In this document: piece by piece, positions 25,672-33,649 of the stretch
Numbering within the stretch: the first letter of the stretch is position 1
Layout of the letters: each line of letters opens with the position of its first letter
NCBI RefSeq assembly: GCF_049310025.1
Contig: NZ_JBJYKD010000009.1
Span: 1-64,000, forward strand
Origin: JBJYKD01 sp049310025
GTDB taxonomy: Bacteria > Bacillota > Thermosediminibacteria > Thermosediminibacterales > Tepidanaerobacteraceae
Direction: 5' to 3'
DNA: 64,000 nucleotides
Notes under the pieces: generated by a model
The model's input: only the letters and a program-made list of their open reading frames with translations
Database searches by the model: none
Told to the model about the DNA's origin: nothing
Translations under genes and position numbers: made by a program

Positions 25672-26747
25672 ATATGCTGTGAATCTATCATTTTTTGAAT
25701 TTCACGTAAAAGTTCGTCCGCGGCCTCCTCTTCCGGAACCGTCCTTATGATCTGCCCCTTTTTAAAGATCGAGACTACACCGCGACCGCCGGCGATTCCT
25801 ATATCGGCTTCTCTTGCCTCTCCGGGGCCGTTGACCACGCATCCCATCACGGCCACCTTCAAGGGGGCTTTGATGCCCTTTAGTTTTTCCTCAACCTTCC
25901 TTGCAATACCAATCAAATTGATCTCAGTCCTGCCGCAGGTGGGGCACGAAATAAAGTTTATCCCGTCTTTCCGCAGGTTCAGGCTCTTTAAAATCTCATA
26001 TCCAACTTTAACCTCATCGACCGGATCCCCGGTCAGAGAAACCCGGATCGTATCGCCTATCCCTCTGTATAACAGCACTCCAAGCCCCACCGCCGACTTG
26101 ACGGTGCCTGTGAACATCGTCCCGGCCTCGGTTATTCCAAGATGAAACGGGTAATCCACTTTTTGCGCCATCAGCTCATAAGATTTTATGGTAGAAATGA
26201 CATCGGAAGACTTGAGTGAAATAACTATGTCATAAAAGCTCATTTCCTCCAGAATTTCTATGTGTCGAAGCGCGCTTTCGACCATGGCCTGGGGGGTAGG
26301 CTTTTTGTATTTTTCCAGCAGGTCTTTTTCAAGAGAACCGGAATTTACGCCGATCCTTATGGGAACACGTCTTTTTTTGGCAACATCGACAATTTTTTTA
26401 ACCCTCTCCTTTCCGCCTATGTTGCCGGGATTGATCCTGAGCCCGTCGGCCCCCTGATTTATCGCTTCAATGGCCAGCCTGTAGTCGAAATGCACGTCTG
26501 CCACCAATGGAATGTGAATTTGTTTTTTAATCGCGGAAATGGCCCTGGCGCTGTCCAGGTCGGGTACTGCCACCCGGACAATTTCACAGCCGGCTTCCTC
26601 AAGAAGCAAAATCTGCTTTACGGTGGCTTCTACGTCACATGTCCTGGTATTGGTCATTGACTGCACGGTAATGGCGCTGTCTCCACCAATTCCAACGTCC
26701 TTCAACATCACTTTTCTCGTTTTCCGCCTTTTAATGCAATCCGACAT
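25668..26747 (-). CDS. ispG: 4-hydroxy-3-methylbut-2-en-1-yl diphosphate synthase
   Basis: Fe-S enzyme of the MEP isoprenoid pathway, converting MEcPP to HMBPP. The 359 aa protein has a TIM-barrel N-terminal part (opening CIKRRKTRKVMLKDVGIGG; HFDYRLA) and a C-terminal [4Fe-4S] domain with ligands Cys268, Cys271, Cys303 and Glu310 in ISCPTCGRTE and GCVVNGPGEA. It is last in the pyrH-to-ispG cluster, 15 nt after rseP. The presence of IspG shows the MEP pathway is used although dxr is not at this locus. Confidence 0.97.
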   Translation of the reverse strand: MSDCIKRRKTRKVMLKDVGIGGDSAITVQSMTNTRTCDVEATVKQILLLEEAGCEIVRVAVPDLDSARAISAIKKQIHIPLVADVHFDYRLAIEAINQGADGLRINPGNIGGKERVKKIVDVAKKRRVPIRIGVNSGSLEKDLLEKYKKPTPQAMVESALRHIEILEEMSFYDIVISLKSSDVISTIKSYELMAQKVDYPFHLGITEAGTMFTGTVKSAVGLGVLLYRGIGDTIRVSLTGDPVDEVKVGYEILKSLNLRKDGINFISCPTCGRTEINLIGIARKVEEKLKGIKAPLKVAVMGCVVNGPGEAREADIGIAGGRGVVSIFKKGQIIRTVPEEEAADELLREIQKMIDSQHI

Positions 26748-26762
26748 TATCGATCTCCTTCT

Positions 26763-27776
26763 TTAAAAGATGTTGAATCTCATTATGTCTTTATAAAATA
26801 TGAAAATCATCAAAATCATGAGTAGAGTGAAGCCTATGAAGTGTATCAATCCTTCTTTCTCGGGTTCAATGGGTTTCCCCCTCAAGCCTTCTAAGCCCAG
26901 GAAAAAAAGTCTGCTGCCGTCCAAAGCGGGTATGGGCAATAAATTAAACAACCCCAGGTTTATGCTGATTATGGCCGCCAGGTACATAAGATTAAAGATG
27001 CCCACTTTGGCTGCCTCTCCTATCAGGTGGACAATGCCTGCGGGCCCCACCACATCGGCTTTGGTTTTGCCCGTCAGTGCCTGCACAAGGCCGTATAAAA
27101 CCATTTTTGAAACCAAAAACGTTCGTTGGGCGCCTGACCTGATGCTTTCTGCAAAGGAATGCTTTACTACCACGGACTTGATACCTATTATCCCTCTTTG
27201 AGTTTCCGGCTCCACCGCCGTCTTTAAATTATAGGTAAAGTATTTGCCATCCCTCATCACCACAACCTTAATATTTTTTCCGGGCTTCCGGCTTATTATA
27301 TTCACTACTTCCTCCCAGTTGTTGACCCTGACACCATCAATGGAATAGATCGCATCCCCGCTTTTAATACCCGCATAATAGGCGGGCTCCCCCGGTATTA
27401 CACTTATTCTGGTGGTGGCCACACCAGCAAAAAAACCTATGGCGGTCATCAGCAGGACGGCCAATACGAAATTCATTGCCGGGCCGGCAAAAATGACCGC
27501 TGCGCGGAATAAAACCGGTTTGTTGTTAAAGGCTCTGGGGTCGGTTGTTTTTTCATCCTCCCCTTCCATTTTTACAAAACCCCCCAGGGGTAAAATTCTT
27601 ATAGAATAATCGGTTTCTCCGAATTTTATTTTAAAAATCGCGGGGCCCATACCAAGGCTGAATTCTCTAACTTTGATATCCGATATTTTCGCCAGTAAAA
27701 AATGGCCGAATTCATGGAAAAACACCAGCATCCCAAATACTATTAAGGAAGCAACTAACGTATACAAACTCTTCAC
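26763..27776 (-). CDS. rseP: Site-2 intramembrane zinc protease RseP
   Basis: Membrane protease of 337 aa that cleaves transmembrane substrates such as anti-sigma factors, signal-peptide remnants or sporulation regulators. HEFGH at about 21-25 lies in the first helix, one PDZ domain spans about 115-190 (TTRISVIPGEPAYYAGIKSGD), and the third zinc-ligand motif is in LLPIPALDGSR. The single PDZ matches Gram-positive RasP rather than the two-PDZ E. coli form. It sits between the ytvI-like gene and ispG. Confidence 0.95.
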   Translation of the reverse strand: MKSLYTLVASLIVFGMLVFFHEFGHFLLAKISDIKVREFSLGMGPAIFKIKFGETDYSIRILPLGGFVKMEGEDEKTTDPRAFNNKPVLFRAAVIFAGPAMNFVLAVLLMTAIGFFAGVATTRISVIPGEPAYYAGIKSGDAIYSIDGVRVNNWEEVVNIISRKPGKNIKVVVMRDGKYFTYNLKTAVEPETQRGIIGIKSVVVKHSFAESIRSGAQRTFLVSKMVLYGLVQALTGKTKADVVGPAGIVHLIGEAAKVGIFNLMYLAAIISINLGLFNLLPIPALDGSRLFFLGLEGLRGKPIEPEKEGLIHFIGFTLLMILMIFIFYKDIMRFNIF

Positions 27777-27786
27777 CTTCCGTAAT

Positions 27787-28860
27787 TTATGCTCTTCCCT
27801 TTACCAGAGGAGGAATAATCCCGGAATGGATAAGTGCCCTGACGATTACCACCGTTAAGGGTCCTATGAACAAGCCCGTAAATCCGAACACTTTTATACC
27901 CAAATAAATTGAAAACAGAGTAAGCAGGGGGTCAATTCCCAAATTATAGCCTATAACTTTGGCCTGTAAAATCTGTCTGCTCCCGATCGTTATGACGTAA
28001 AGCACCAATAAACCTACGGCAAAACTTATATTTCCCACAATTGCCGAAAATATAATCCATGGGATAAAAATAAGGCTTGGACCGAACAGGGGCAGTATAT
28101 CCAGGAGTCCGCACAATAGACCGAGTGTCATTGCATAATCGACTTTTAATGCGTAAAAACCAAGGATGGTGATGGCGGTGGTAATTATAACCAGTATAAT
28201 TTGGGCCTTCAGCAGTCTTAAAAAAGATATAAAAAGCTCCAGCTGAACTTTTTTTACTTTTTCCTGCAATGAAAGCGGCATTACACAGCCCAAAAACTTG
28301 ATAATTTTTTCCTTGTCTTTTGATAGGAAATAACTAAAGAGAAATGTGAATATCAAAAAAATGAATAAATCTAAAAACATATTCGGGACCATGCTTACTT
28401 TATTCATCAATGAGCTGTAAAAAGTGGACAAAAATCCGCTCATGGTAGAAAAAACCTGGTCCAGATTTGTCTTAAAGTAATTCAAGACCTCCTCTGGAAT
28501 TTTTGATGAGAAATAGAAAAAGTAGGATGATATTTTATCAAAAGCCATATTATAATAGTTATTATAGTGGGGAAGTGTTTTAATCAATTTCCCCAGTTCA
28601 AAGGTCAACCTCGTCGCAATCACGGTAGAGAAGTACACCAAAAGACAAAAGATGGATATTAAAATTATTGTAACCGCTACGCCTCTGTCAAGTTTTACCT
28701 TTTTTTCCAGCGCATCAACCACCGGCTCGATCATCACAGCAATTAAAATTCCCGCCACAAACGGGAATAAATATTCTATCGTAACGGAAATCAGCATCGT
28801 TACTATAATTATTGCCAGGCCCAGGTAAAGAAGGGGTTTATAATCGGTTTTTTCAATCAT
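27787..28860 (-). CDS. ytvI: AI-2E-family permease, sporulation protein YtvI-like
   Basis: Integral membrane protein of 357 aa with about eight hydrophobic helices in the AI-2E/PerM pattern. The late segments GLLDILPLFGPSLIFIPW and YLGIKVFGFTGLFIGPL resemble the spore-associated YtvI subgroup. Transport substrate unknown. It overlaps cdsA by 4 nt (ATGA) and precedes rseP by 10 nt, so it is firmly in the operon. In most Firmicutes this slot between cdsA and rseP is held by dxr. A second AI-2E-family gene is at 33650-34708. Confidence 0.85.
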   Translation of the reverse strand: MIEKTDYKPLLYLGLAIIIVTMLISVTIEYLFPFVAGILIAVMIEPVVDALEKKVKLDRGVAVTIILISIFCLLVYFSTVIATRLTFELGKLIKTLPHYNNYYNMAFDKISSYFFYFSSKIPEEVLNYFKTNLDQVFSTMSGFLSTFYSSLMNKVSMVPNMFLDLFIFLIFTFLFSYFLSKDKEKIIKFLGCVMPLSLQEKVKKVQLELFISFLRLLKAQIILVIITTAITILGFYALKVDYAMTLGLLCGLLDILPLFGPSLIFIPWIIFSAIVGNISFAVGLLVLYVITIGSRQILQAKVIGYNLGIDPLLTLFSIYLGIKVFGFTGLFIGPLTVVIVRALIHSGIIPPLVKGRA

Positions 28861-29672
28861 TTAAAACCACCTTTTTGAAGGAAAAAAATTATATAGTAAT
28901 ACGCCACCGGAAACGAAAACAGGGCGCTGTCAAACCTATCCAGTACTCCGCCATGCCCCGGGATCAGGTTGGAAAAATCTTTTATGCCGCAGTAGCGTTT
29001 TATCAACGAAGCGGAAAGATCGCCTATCTGGGAGAAGCATCCAATTAATAAACTGAACGCAATGGCATTGACTACAGAAATTTCTGGCGGCACCAGCCTG
29101 GTAAAAATTACGCTTGCCACGGCGCTGAAAAACAGCCCGCCCGCACTTCCCTCCACCGTCTTATGCGGACTGATATGCGGCGCCAGTCTTTTTTTCCCGA
29201 AAGCCAGACCGGCAAAAAAAGCGCCTGTATCACAAGCCCAGATTGTAATGAAAATCCACCATACCAGGTAAACTCCGTCAAACAAATTTCTTACCCATAT
29301 AAAATGCATGAAAAGAATTGAGGTATAGTTAAAGGAAAAAATGGTGAAAACTATGTCCGCAAAGCGATTGTGTTTTTTTTCCGCCACTACATTATATGAG
29401 AAAATTGAGATCAAAATTAATATCAAGAATAATGGAAAAAGCTTGTATTGTAAATCCGGCAAAAACTCCACAGTAACCAGGAGGGCCGAGGTGAGTGCAG
29501 CGCCAGGCAACAAGGCCACATGAATGTTAATTCTTTTAAAAGCGCTATGTAATTCAAAAAGAGCAATAATGTTCAAAACCAAAATCGCCAAGAAAAAAAC
29601 CCATCCGCCGGTATTTATAACGTAACTCAATAAGAGTATGCCGATTATTGCGCTTGCTATTCTCTGGAGCAT
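28857..29672 (-). CDS. cdsA: Phosphatidate cytidylyltransferase
   Basis: Makes CDP-diacylglycerol from phosphatidic acid and CTP, the branch point of phospholipid synthesis. The 271 aa protein has about seven to eight membrane helices, and the C-terminal signature LIKRYCGIKDFSNLIPGHGG followed by VLDRFDS carries the essential acidic residues. It is between uppS (13 nt) and the ytvI-like gene (4-nt overlap). Confidence 0.96.
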   Translation of the reverse strand: MLQRIASAIIGILLLSYVINTGGWVFFLAILVLNIIALFELHSAFKRINIHVALLPGAALTSALLVTVEFLPDLQYKLFPLFLILILISIFSYNVVAEKKHNRFADIVFTIFSFNYTSILFMHFIWVRNLFDGVYLVWWIFITIWACDTGAFFAGLAFGKKRLAPHISPHKTVEGSAGGLFFSAVASVIFTRLVPPEISVVNAIAFSLLIGCFSQIGDLSASLIKRYCGIKDFSNLIPGHGGVLDRFDSALFSFPVAYYYIIFFLQKGGFK

Positions 29673-29685
29673 GAATTCACCTGCT

Positions 29686-30426
29686 TTATTTTAAACCTCC
29701 GAACCTGCGGTCTCTTTTTTGAAAGTCCAGCAAAGCCCGGTAGAGGTCTTCCCGCCTAAAATCAGGCCAGTAAACTTCCGTAAACCACAGCTCAGCATAG
29801 GCGATTTGCCAGAGCAGGAAATTACTTATTCTGAGCTCACCGCTGGGCCTTATCAAAAGATCCGGGTCGGGTATATCACCGGTAAATAAATACTTTTTAA
29901 ATAAATCCTCGTTTATTTCATCCGCGGTAATTTTGCCGCACATTGCATCCCGGCATATATTCCTGCAGGCTTTAACAATCTCCCTACGGGAACCGTAATT
30001 CAGGAGGATATTTAATATCAAACCGGTGTTATCCCGGGTCAATTTCATACACCTGTCTATTTCATCAATAATCCGCGGGGGAAGGTCGTTTATTTCACCG
30101 GTTATCATTATTTTTACGTTATTCCTATGCAATTCGGCGGTTTCCTTTTTTAAATAGTATACCAAGAGGTTTAATATCGTGTTGACTTCTTCCGGAGGCC
30201 TTTTCCAATTTTCGGTGGAAAAGGCGAAAACGCTCAAAACCTGAATATCCAATTCGGAACAAAACTTCACTATATCGCGCAGCACTTCCGCACCGGCCCA
30301 GTGGCCGGCGATTCTTGGAAGGCCTTTCTTTCGAGCCCATCGACCATTGCCGTCCATTATAATGGCTATGTGGCGCGGCAATTTATCCTTTTTTATTTTT
30401 CCAAGGTCTAGTCCGGTGGAGTCCAT
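29686..30426 (-). CDS. uppS: Undecaprenyl diphosphate synthase
   Basis: cis-Prenyltransferase that builds the C55 lipid carrier for cell wall synthesis. Catalytic Asp25 lies in IIMDGNGRWARKKG; SVFAFSTENWKRP and LLIRPSGELRISNFLLWQ follow, and the protein ends RDRRFGGLK. ATG at 30426 with GGGAGG upstream gives 246 aa; an in-frame ATG at 30441 lies before that site. A stem-loop (30452-30477) separates it from the small gene upstream. Confidence 0.97.
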   Translation of the reverse strand: MDSTGLDLGKIKKDKLPRHIAIIMDGNGRWARKKGLPRIAGHWAGAEVLRDIVKFCSELDIQVLSVFAFSTENWKRPPEEVNTILNLLVYYLKKETAELHRNNVKIMITGEINDLPPRIIDEIDRCMKLTRDNTGLILNILLNYGSRREIVKACRNICRDAMCGKITADEINEDLFKKYLFTGDIPDPDLLIRPSGELRISNFLLWQIAYAELWFTEVYWPDFRREDLYRALLDFQKRDRRFGGLK

Positions 30427-30451
30427 CTGTGTTCCTCCCATATTTTATCAT

Positions 30452-30477
30452 AAAACCCCCTGCAAAGAGGGGGTTTT
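30452..30477 (-). terminator. Terminator-like hairpin before uppS
   Basis: A 10-bp stem, AAAACCCCCT paired with AGGGGGTTTT, with a 6-nt loop. On the minus strand the stem ends in TTTT and then ATGATAAAAT. It overlaps the stop codon of the small gene and is about 26 nt from the uppS start. It probably causes partial termination or mRNA processing inside the operon. Confidence 0.6.
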
Positions 30478-30733
30478 AATGGCGTTTCTCTTCCACATCC
30501 CCAGCTGGATGCATTTTCTCAATTTCACCCGGAAACCGTGGGAAAAATGCGACCACAAGAGTCACAACGCCTCCTTTGTATTCGTCTATTCTCACGACCC
30601 TTTTATCATCGCAAAAATCAGCCGCTCTGGCGGGGCCGGTATACTTAATTTTTTCAACTGCAATGCCCTGCCGATTTAACGCATTAATAACGGTTTCCAG
30701 CGGAAAGCCTATCAAATCACAGACGTTTTTAAT
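30476..30733 (-). CDS. Small PASTA-like protein, ATT start proposed
   Basis: Unrecognised protein of about 85 aa between frr and uppS. The minimal reading starts at TTG 30715 (79 aa) but has no ribosome site. Six codons further upstream an ATT codon (30731-30733) has a perfect GGAGG 7 nt before it, inside the last codons of frr. The extended N-terminus then reads KNVCDLIGFPLETVINALNRQ, resembling the start of a PASTA domain, and VVTLVVAFFP resembles its last strand. There is no signal peptide or membrane helix. A regulatory or ligand-binding role near lipid-carrier synthesis is only a guess. Confidence 0.6.
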   Translation of the reverse strand: MKNVCDLIGFPLETVINALNRQGIAVEKIKYTGPARAADFCDDKRVVRIDEYKGGVVTLVVAFFPRFPGEIEKMHPAGDVEEKRH

Positions 30734-30735
30734 AG

Positions 30736-31293
30736 TTATACCTCCATGATGTCTTTTTCCTTATTTTCCATGGCTTTTTCTATTTCTTCAATATACCTGT
30801 CGGTCAGCTTTTGAATATCCTCTTGAGAACGCGTTCTTTCATCTTCCGAAATTTCCCCGTTCTTTTCCAGTTTTTTGAGGGTTTCATTATATTCCCGGCG
30901 AATGTTACGAATGAACACTTTTGCATCTTCGGCTTTTTTCTTGGCCATCTTTACAAGTTCCTGGCGTCGTTCCGACGTAAGCTCTGGCAAGACAAGTCTT
31001 ATGACTTTTCCATCGTTGTTCGGGGTAAGTCGCAGATCCGATTTTAATATCGCCTTTTCAATGGCTCCGAGCATTTTTACATCCCACGGCTGGATCACTA
31101 TCATCTTGGGGTCCGGAACGTTTATTGATGCCACCTGGTTAACCGGTGTGGGCACCCCGTAATAATCAACGAACACTTTGTCCAGAAGAGCCGCCGACGC
31201 CCTCCCGGCTCTAATGGCTCCAAATTCGGCCTTGAGGTTGGCCAGCACTTTTTTCATCCGTTCTTCCGCTTCATTATAAATTTTTTTATCCAC
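30736..31293 (-). CDS. frr: Ribosome recycling factor
   Basis: Splits post-termination ribosomes together with EF-G. The 185 aa protein is standard: opening YNEAEERMKKVLANLKAEFG, AIRAGRASAALLDKV, VDYYGVPTPVNQVASI, and the long helical C-terminal region. Start is GTG at 31293, behind AAGGGGGG at the end of pyrH, 6 nt away. The pyrH-frr pair is conserved across bacteria. Confidence 0.97.
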   Translation of the reverse strand: MDKKIYNEAEERMKKVLANLKAEFGAIRAGRASAALLDKVFVDYYGVPTPVNQVASINVPDPKMIVIQPWDVKMLGAIEKAILKSDLRLTPNNDGKVIRLVLPELTSERRQELVKMAKKKAEDAKVFIRNIRREYNETLKKLEKNGEISEDERTRSQEDIQKLTDRYIEEIEKAMENKEKDIMEV

Positions 31294-31299
31294 TTTTTA

Positions 31300-32013
31300 T
31301 TAACCCCCCTTGACAAATGTACCGATATTTTCACCAAATACAACCTTTTTTATATTGCCGGGTGTATTAATACCGAAGACTACGATCGGGATATTGTTGT
31401 CCATGCAAAGCGAGGTGGCTGTTGAATCCATGACCCCCAATCCTCTATTTAAAACATCTATGTAATCAAGGCTTTTAAATTTCTGGGCATTGGGATTTTT
31501 GACCGGGTCGGAATCATATACACCGTCGACTTTTTTCGCAAGTAAAATGACTTCCGCTTCAATCTCGGCGGCCCTCAGAGCGGCCGTCGTATCGGTTGAG
31601 AAAAATGGATTTCCCGTTCCCGCAGCAAAGATTACCACTCTTCCCTTTTCCAGGTGCCTGATGGCCCGCCTCCGGATATATGGTTCGGCTATCTCTTTCA
31701 TTTCTATGGCCGTCTGCACCCGGGTCTGAACACTTCTATGCTCGAGAGCGTCCTGCAACGCCAGCGCGTTGATTACGGTGGCGAGCATACCCATGTAATC
31801 GGCCGTTGCCCGGTCCATCAATTCTGAATTTCTACCTCTCCATATATTCCCGCCACCCACCACAATGGCTACTTCAACTCCGCAGTCGTGGACCTCTTTG
31901 ATCTGGTCTGCGATGGAGTTCAGGGTGTCCTGGTCGATGCCAAATCCTTTATTGCCGGCTAATGCTTCTCCACTTATTTTTAAAACGATCCTCTTATAGA
32001 CAGGCTTTTGCAT
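31300..32013 (-). CDS. pyrH: UMP kinase
   Basis: Phosphorylates UMP to UDP. The 237 aa protein is of the hexameric amino-acid-kinase-fold type: VLKISGEALAG at the N-terminus, VVGGGNIWRG, ATADYMGMLATVINALAL, and the DGVYDSDP segment near the nucleotide site. ATG at 32013 has GAGAGGG upstream. It begins a new unit just after the tsf terminator; I could not point to a convincing promoter in the 60 nt between. Confidence 0.97.
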   Translation of the reverse strand: MQKPVYKRIVLKISGEALAGNKGFGIDQDTLNSIADQIKEVHDCGVEVAIVVGGGNIWRGRNSELMDRATADYMGMLATVINALALQDALEHRSVQTRVQTAIEMKEIAEPYIRRRAIRHLEKGRVVIFAAGTGNPFFSTDTTAALRAAEIEAEVILLAKKVDGVYDSDPVKNPNAQKFKSLDYIDVLNRGLGVMDSTATSLCMDNNIPIVVFGINTPGNIKKVVFGENIGTFVKGG

Positions 32014-32076
32014 CCATAACCCTCTCTTTGCTAAAAAAATAATTCTATATTTTCTTCAAAAATCCTCTTTGTTTTT

Positions 32077-32107
32077 AAAAAAGAGACACATCAAGTGTCT
32101 CTTTTTT
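32077..32107 (-). terminator. Rho-independent terminator after tsf
   Basis: A 13-bp stem with a 5-nt loop (32095-32107 with 32077-32089), rich in A/T at the base so that the descending arm ends in TTTTTT. It starts 8 nt after the tsf stop. It is symmetrical and could work on both strands. Confidence 0.85.
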
Positions 32108-32115
32108 GCATGAAA

Positions 32116-32733
32116 CTATTCCGCCGAAGGAGCTTTATCTATCGCCTCTCCTCTTTCATACCGGGTAAACCTGCTGACTGTAATGTTTTCGCCTATAATA
32201 GCAATTTTTTCCATAATCAGCTGTGAAACCTTTTTATCCGGGTCCTTGATGAATGGTTGCTCCAGTAGGCAATTTTCCTCATAAAATTTCTCCATACGTC
32301 CCTCTACAATTTTTTCGGCTATATGTTCAGGTTTGCCCTCATTTAAGGCCTGGGCTTTCAGGATTTCCCGCTCTTTATCGATTACCTCTTTGGGGACATC
32401 ATCCCTTGAGATGTACCTGGGATTGGCAGCCGCTATCTGCATGGCTATATCCCTGACAAGGTTTTTAAATTCCTGGTTTCTGGCGACAAAATCCGTTTCG
32501 CAGTTGACTTCCACAAGTACACCGATTCTGCCGTTACCGTGTATGTATGCATCAATGACGCCTTCCGCCGCCGTGCGCCCCATCTTTTTGGCGGCTTTTG
32601 CAAGCCCCTTTTCCCGCAGTAAAATGATGGCTTTTTCCATATCGCCGCCGGCTTCCGTAAGAGCTTTTTTACAATCCATTACTCCGGCGCCGGTGCGTTC
32701 CCTTAACTCTTTTACCTGTTCTGAGGTAACCAT
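32116..32733 (-). CDS. tsf: Elongation factor Ts, short form
   Basis: Nucleotide exchange factor for EF-Tu. The N-terminal UBA-like domain (VKELRERTGAGVMDCKKAL) and the core (VLVEVNCETDFVARN) are clear. At 205 aa it is shorter than the roughly 290 aa Bacillus or E. coli forms and resembles the compact type of thermophiles, with one core subdomain and a reduced C-terminal part. ATG at 32733 with GGGAGG upstream. It follows rpsB, separated by a hairpin. Confidence 0.96.
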   Translation of the reverse strand: MVTSEQVKELRERTGAGVMDCKKALTEAGGDMEKAIILLREKGLAKAAKKMGRTAAEGVIDAYIHGNGRIGVLVEVNCETDFVARNQEFKNLVRDIAMQIAAANPRYISRDDVPKEVIDKEREILKAQALNEGKPEHIAEKIVEGRMEKFYEENCLLEQPFIKDPDKKVSQLIMEKIAIIGENITVSRFTRYERGEAIDKAPSAE

Positions 32734-32768
32734 GTTTTAAACCTCCCATCTGGTTCTCCACATTATTA

Positions 32769-32799
32769 AAGGTAAGGGCAGCATAAGCCTCCTTACCTT
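32769..32799 (-). terminator. Attenuator-like hairpin between rpsB and tsf
   Basis: Perfect 9-bp stem AAGGTAAGG/CCTTACCTT with a 13-nt loop, 6 nt after the rpsB stop. The following minus-strand bases TAATAATG are not a T-run, so it is more likely a processing or attenuation element than a full terminator. Confidence 0.45.
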
Positions 32800-32805
32800 G
32801 AACTT

Positions 32806-33507
32806 CTATTCTGCAGCCAGTTGTTCACCCTGTTTGCCCTCGAGGACTGCGTCGGCTATTTTTTCGGTGAGCAACTTAACCGCCCTGATGGCATCATCGT
32901 TTCCGGGTATTACGTAATCCACCTCATCGGGATCGCAATTCGTGTCCACAATGGCCACAATGGGTATCTGAAGTTTGCGAGCCTCCTGGACGGCGATCTT
33001 CTCCTTTCTGGGGTCCACGATGAATAAGGCCTCGGGGAGACTGGTCATATTTTTAATCCCGCCCAGGTACTTTTCCAGGCGCTCCTTCTCGTGCCTTAAA
33101 TTCAGCACCTCTTTTTTTGGCAAAACCTCGAAAAGGCCTTCTTCTTCCATCTTCTCGAGCTCGTGAAGCCTATCCACCCGCCTGCGAATGGTTTTAAAAT
33201 TGGTGAGCATACCCCCGAGCCATCTTTGATTGACATAGAACATGCCGCATCTCTGGGCTTCTTCTTGAATCGATTCCTGGGCCTGCTTTTTGGTGCCGAC
33301 AAAGAGTATGTTGCCGCCTTCCAAAGCCACGTTTTTTACAAATTCGTAAGCTTCCTCCATTTTTTTAACAGTCTTTTGAAGATCGATGATGTAAATCCCA
33401 TTTCTTTCGGTAAAGATGTATTCCTTCATCTTGGGATTCCATCTTCTTGTCTGGTGGCCGAAATGGACGCCCGCTTCCAGTAATTGTTTCATTGAAACGA
33501 TTGACAT
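32806..33507 (-). CDS. rpsB: Small ribosomal subunit protein S2
   Basis: Late-assembling 30S protein. The protein opens MSIVSMKQLLEAGVHFGHQT and contains NPKMKEYIFTERNGIYIIDL and the IVAIVDTNCDPD segment. ATG at 33507 is used since GGGAGGTG lies 6 nt upstream; this gives 233 aa. It is transcribed with tsf from the promoter at 33612-33640, through a folded leader of about 100 nt. Confidence 0.97.
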   Translation of the reverse strand: MSIVSMKQLLEAGVHFGHQTRRWNPKMKEYIFTERNGIYIIDLQKTVKKMEEAYEFVKNVALEGGNILFVGTKKQAQESIQEEAQRCGMFYVNQRWLGGMLTNFKTIRRRVDRLHELEKMEEEGLFEVLPKKEVLNLRHEKERLEKYLGGIKNMTSLPEALFIVDPRKEKIAVQEARKLQIPIVAIVDTNCDPDEVDYVIPGNDDAIRAVKLLTEKIADAVLEGKQGEQLAAE

Positions 33508-33606
33508 CTCTTTCACCTCCCGGTTTTTTAACCTCCGCCGCTTTCATCTTTCAAAGGAGCCTTTGAGGCACCGTCTTTGAAATTGAGCGGCGTGTGAATT
33601 TACCGG
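33508..33606 (-). promoter_or_regulatory. Structured rpsB leader, candidate ribosomal-protein autoregulatory RNA
   Basis: The leader folds into nested stems: 33602-33608 with 33518-33524 (7 bp, one G-T pair), 33586-33592 with 33536-33542 (7 bp), 33575-33582 with 33549-33556 (8 bp) and an apical 4-bp GCCT/AGGC. The outer stem uses the bases that begin the rpsB Shine-Dalgarno region. An alternative GGTT/AACC hairpin (33522-33533) competes with the outer stem. This is the design of an autoregulated ribosomal-protein leader. I do not recognise it as a specific named family. Confidence 0.6.
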
Positions 33607-33611
33607 AAGTT

Positions 33612-33640
33612 AGTATATCATAAAAATATAAACGATGCAA
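33612..33640 (-). promoter_or_regulatory. Promoter for rpsB-tsf
   Basis: TTGCAT (33635-33640) and an extended -10, TGATATACT (33612-33620), with a 17-nt spacer on the minus strand. The layout is like the promoter of the rimP operon, which also combines TTGCAT with an extended -10. Confidence 0.65.
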
Positions 33641-33649
33641 GGATGTCTT

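Noticed and set aside
30442..30447. TGATAAAAT resembling an extended -10 before uppS
   Set aside because: No -35 box, and the transcription start would fall on the uppS ribosome site.
32014..32076. Promoter for pyrH
   Set aside because: The gap is AT-rich and gives several weak matches, none with two good boxes at 16-18 nt spacing.
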